Shown here in pieces: positions 20,272 to 21,085 of a stretch of 21,085 nucleotides of DNA. Source of the DNA: an uncultured Bacteroidales bacterium (lineage in GTDB: Bacteria > Bacteroidota > Bacteroidia > Bacteroidales > F082). Made by a program: the position numbers and the translations under genes. Under the pieces are notes generated by a model. That model saw only the letters and a list, made by a program, of their open reading frames with translations, searched no databases and was not told the DNA's origin. The stretch spans positions 1-21,085 of the forward strand of contig CALEMB010000045.1 of NCBI GenBank assembly GCA_937902805.1. Direction: 5' to 3'. How positions within the stretch are numbered: the first letter of the stretch is position 1; each line of letters opens with the position of its first letter.

Positions 20272-20784
20272 GATTTTCCAATTCAAGTTTGAGTAATAGC
20301 AGCCCTTCATTATGAACCAGCCGCCAAGCATTGTTACCTCTTTGCCTCGCATGAAGATGAACCGACTTGCACCACGCTCATCATCCACCCAGTCCGCAAG
20401 GGTCTTGCTGTTCCAGCCATAGCGGTCAAGCATGGGGAGAAAACGATCTCTAAACCATGTCTCGCTATCGGTGCGGTCTTTCGTTGCCTCAATGTCAAGA
20501 ATGCCGTTGTGGGCGAAGAAAACGCCGTGCCGCTTGTCATGGAAGGGATGGCAGTTCCTCAGTCCGATTGAGCCGTGAGTGGCCCAGCGGAAGTGAATGA
20601 TGACCGCCTCGCTCTCATCCACCTTGCCCAGTTCGGAGCAAAACCGGCTGAAGCTCATAGTGTGGCGGATTGTGCCGTTTGAGGTGCAGAAGCCCATGCC
20701 GTGCCTGTTGCGGTGGTAACAAGCCGCCAGTGTCTCAATATCGGGCAAGGGCTGATTTTCGGGTTTGTATATGATTACACACAT
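20263..20784 (-). CDS. Stand-alone class II glutamine amidotransferase-like (Ntn hydrolase) protein
   Basis: 173 residues. Class II (GlmS/PurF-type) glutaminase signatures: Cys2 directly after Met1, so removal of Met exposes the nucleophile; HFRWATHG (64-71), matching TRWATHG of GlmS; NCHPF (77-81); and AHNGIL (91-96). The usual length of this domain is 200-plus residues and no synthase domain follows, so the ammonia acceptor would be a separate protein. The end is Tyr/Asn-rich (GCYYSNLNWKINY). Glutamine-dependent ammonia release is inferred from the motifs. It is not part of a biosynthetic operon. The nearby PP-loop enzyme (17009-17713) is a conceivable partner. Confidence 0.83.
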   Translation of the reverse strand: MCVIIYKPENQPLPDIETLAACYHRNRHGMGFCTSNGTIRHTMSFSRFCSELGKVDESEAVIIHFRWATHGSIGLRNCHPFHDKRHGVFFAHNGILDIEATKDRTDSETWFRDRFLPMLDRYGWNSKTLADWVDDERGASRFIFMRGKEVTMLGGWFIMKGCYYSNLNWKINY

Positions 20785-20837
20785 CGTATTTTGATATTGA
20801 AGTTGTTTTTGTTCGGTTTAAGGCTCTTTGCGGCTGC

Positions 20838-20864
20838 AAAGGGTGACTTATGCCGCCACCCTCT
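20838..20864 (-). terminator. Conserved phage RNA hairpin, copy 2 (overlaps a stop codon)
   Basis: On the minus strand AGAGGGTG and CACCCTTT form an eight-pair stem (one G-U in RNA) around an 11-nt loop, GCGGCATAAGT, that contains the TAA of the 48-residue gene. It matches the hairpin at 19998-20024 in loop length and in most bases; a C-G pair there is T-A here. Confidence 0.6.
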
Positions 20865-20994
20865 GCAAATCGCTTGAACGCAGCTTGAAATTGCGCCATG
20901 CGGCTTTGAGTGCATCGCTCATCGTGAAGCCGTTGCGCTTGACGAACTGCCAAGCCATCGTCATAATCTCGCTTAATGTCTGTTTCGCGTTCAT
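20848..20994 (-). CDS. Small phage protein
   Basis: 48 residues from the ATG at 20994: MNAKQTLSEIMTMAWQFVKR then NGFTMSDALKAAW and RSSDLQRVAA. The pattern AW...K..G...S.ALK.AW is one I recall from small phage and plasmid proteins of unknown role. Upstream AAAGGG is a possible ribosome-binding site. First visible gene of the upstream phage unit, about 43 nt from its predicted transcription start. Its stop lies in the loop of a hairpin. Confidence 0.65.
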   Translation of the reverse strand: MNAKQTLSEIMTMAWQFVKRNGFTMSDALKAAWRNFKLRSSDLQRVAA

Positions 20995-21044
20995 TGCTTT
21001 ACCCTTTCTTGTTTGATTATAGATTTCTATATATTTTCTGATTG

Positions 21045-21073
21045 CAAAAGTACAATATTTTCTATAATTACAA
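21045..21073 (-). promoter_or_regulatory. Promoter of the upstream phage unit
   Basis: On the minus strand TTG (21071-21073), an 18-bp spacer and TACTTTTG (21045-21052) fit the Bacteroides -33/-7 pattern. Close relative of the promoter at 18610-18639 over about 32 bp. Confidence 0.65.
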
Positions 21074-21085
21074 GCATTTTTTGAG

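Larger units (their letters stand above)
14262..21085. mobile_element. Phage-derived integrated element next to tRNA-Leu (partial, runs off the window)
   Basis: From the tRNA-Leu 3' end to the window end, all recognisable genes are phage-like and on the minus strand: both terminase subunits, a ParB-like and PAPS-reductase-like pair, an ASCH-domain protein, many overlapping small unknown genes and a stand-alone glutamine amidotransferase-like protein. A tRNA 3' end is a classic target of tyrosine integrases. The left boundary is inferred to lie at or just after the tRNA; no second copy of the tRNA 3' end occurs in the window, so the att core cannot be defined. No integrase, portal, capsid or tail gene is present. 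The 14332-14449 stretch between the boundary repeats and terL shows no gene and no clear terminator. Confidence 0.75.

Noticed and set aside
20735..20953. 72-codon minus-strand frame
   Set aside because: It overlaps the 48-residue gene in another frame and the start of the glutaminase-like gene, and has no plausible start signal.

Overview
The window reads as chromosome from a Bacteroidota bacterium, most likely order Bacteroidales, followed by the edge of an integrated phage element. The evidence is three secreted proteins ending in type IX secretion (T9SS) C-terminal sorting domains, signal peptides cleaved before Gln, a family S46 dipeptidyl-peptidase, and repeated TAnnTTTG promoter boxes of the Bacteroides type. 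Genus cannot be decided from this sequence.

Region 1 (1-2508): a small GIY-YIG nuclease gene bracketed by near-identical palindromic repeats, then a membrane-anchored protein with a GH16-like C-terminal domain. Region 2 (2612-8075): an operon of three tandem 607-residue CotH-kinase-family T9SS cargo proteins, joined by ATGA stop/start overlaps. The paralogues look mosaic, as if gene conversion is at work. A terminator and a promoter are packed into about 50 bp between this operon and the upstream S46 peptidase gene (8165-10378), whose specificity residue is of the DPP7 type.

Region 3 (10546-14300): translation housekeeping and nucleotide genes. These are a THUMP-domain RNA methyltransferase (+), then peptidyl-tRNA hydrolase (pth), ribosomal protein L25 (rplY) and PRPP synthetase (prs), all on the minus strand, and a tRNA-Leu(CAA) on the plus strand with its own promoter and terminator. 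prs and rplY look like one transcription unit ending at a strong terminator.

Region 4 (14262-21085, runs off the window): a phage-derived element abutting the 3' end of tRNA-Leu, with every gene on the minus strand pointing at the tRNA. It has two apparent transcription units with closely related promoters (about 21045-21073 and 18610-18639). The upstream unit carries small unknown proteins, a stand-alone class II glutamine amidotransferase-like protein and a Cys-rich miniprotein. The downstream unit carries an ASCH-domain protein, two small proteins, a PAPS-reductase-like PP-loop enzyme overlapping a ParB-like protein, and small and large terminase subunits. No integrase, portal or capsid gene is visible, so the element is cut by the window, decayed, or unusually organised. 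Four genes of under 60 codons and several corrected start sites are included.

Most promising for follow-up: the PP-loop/ParB/ASCH/glutaminase-like set in the phage element, a possible nucleic-acid-modification or host-takeover cassette; the GIY-YIG gene bracketed by repeats; and a duplicated phage RNA hairpin with a compensatory base change.
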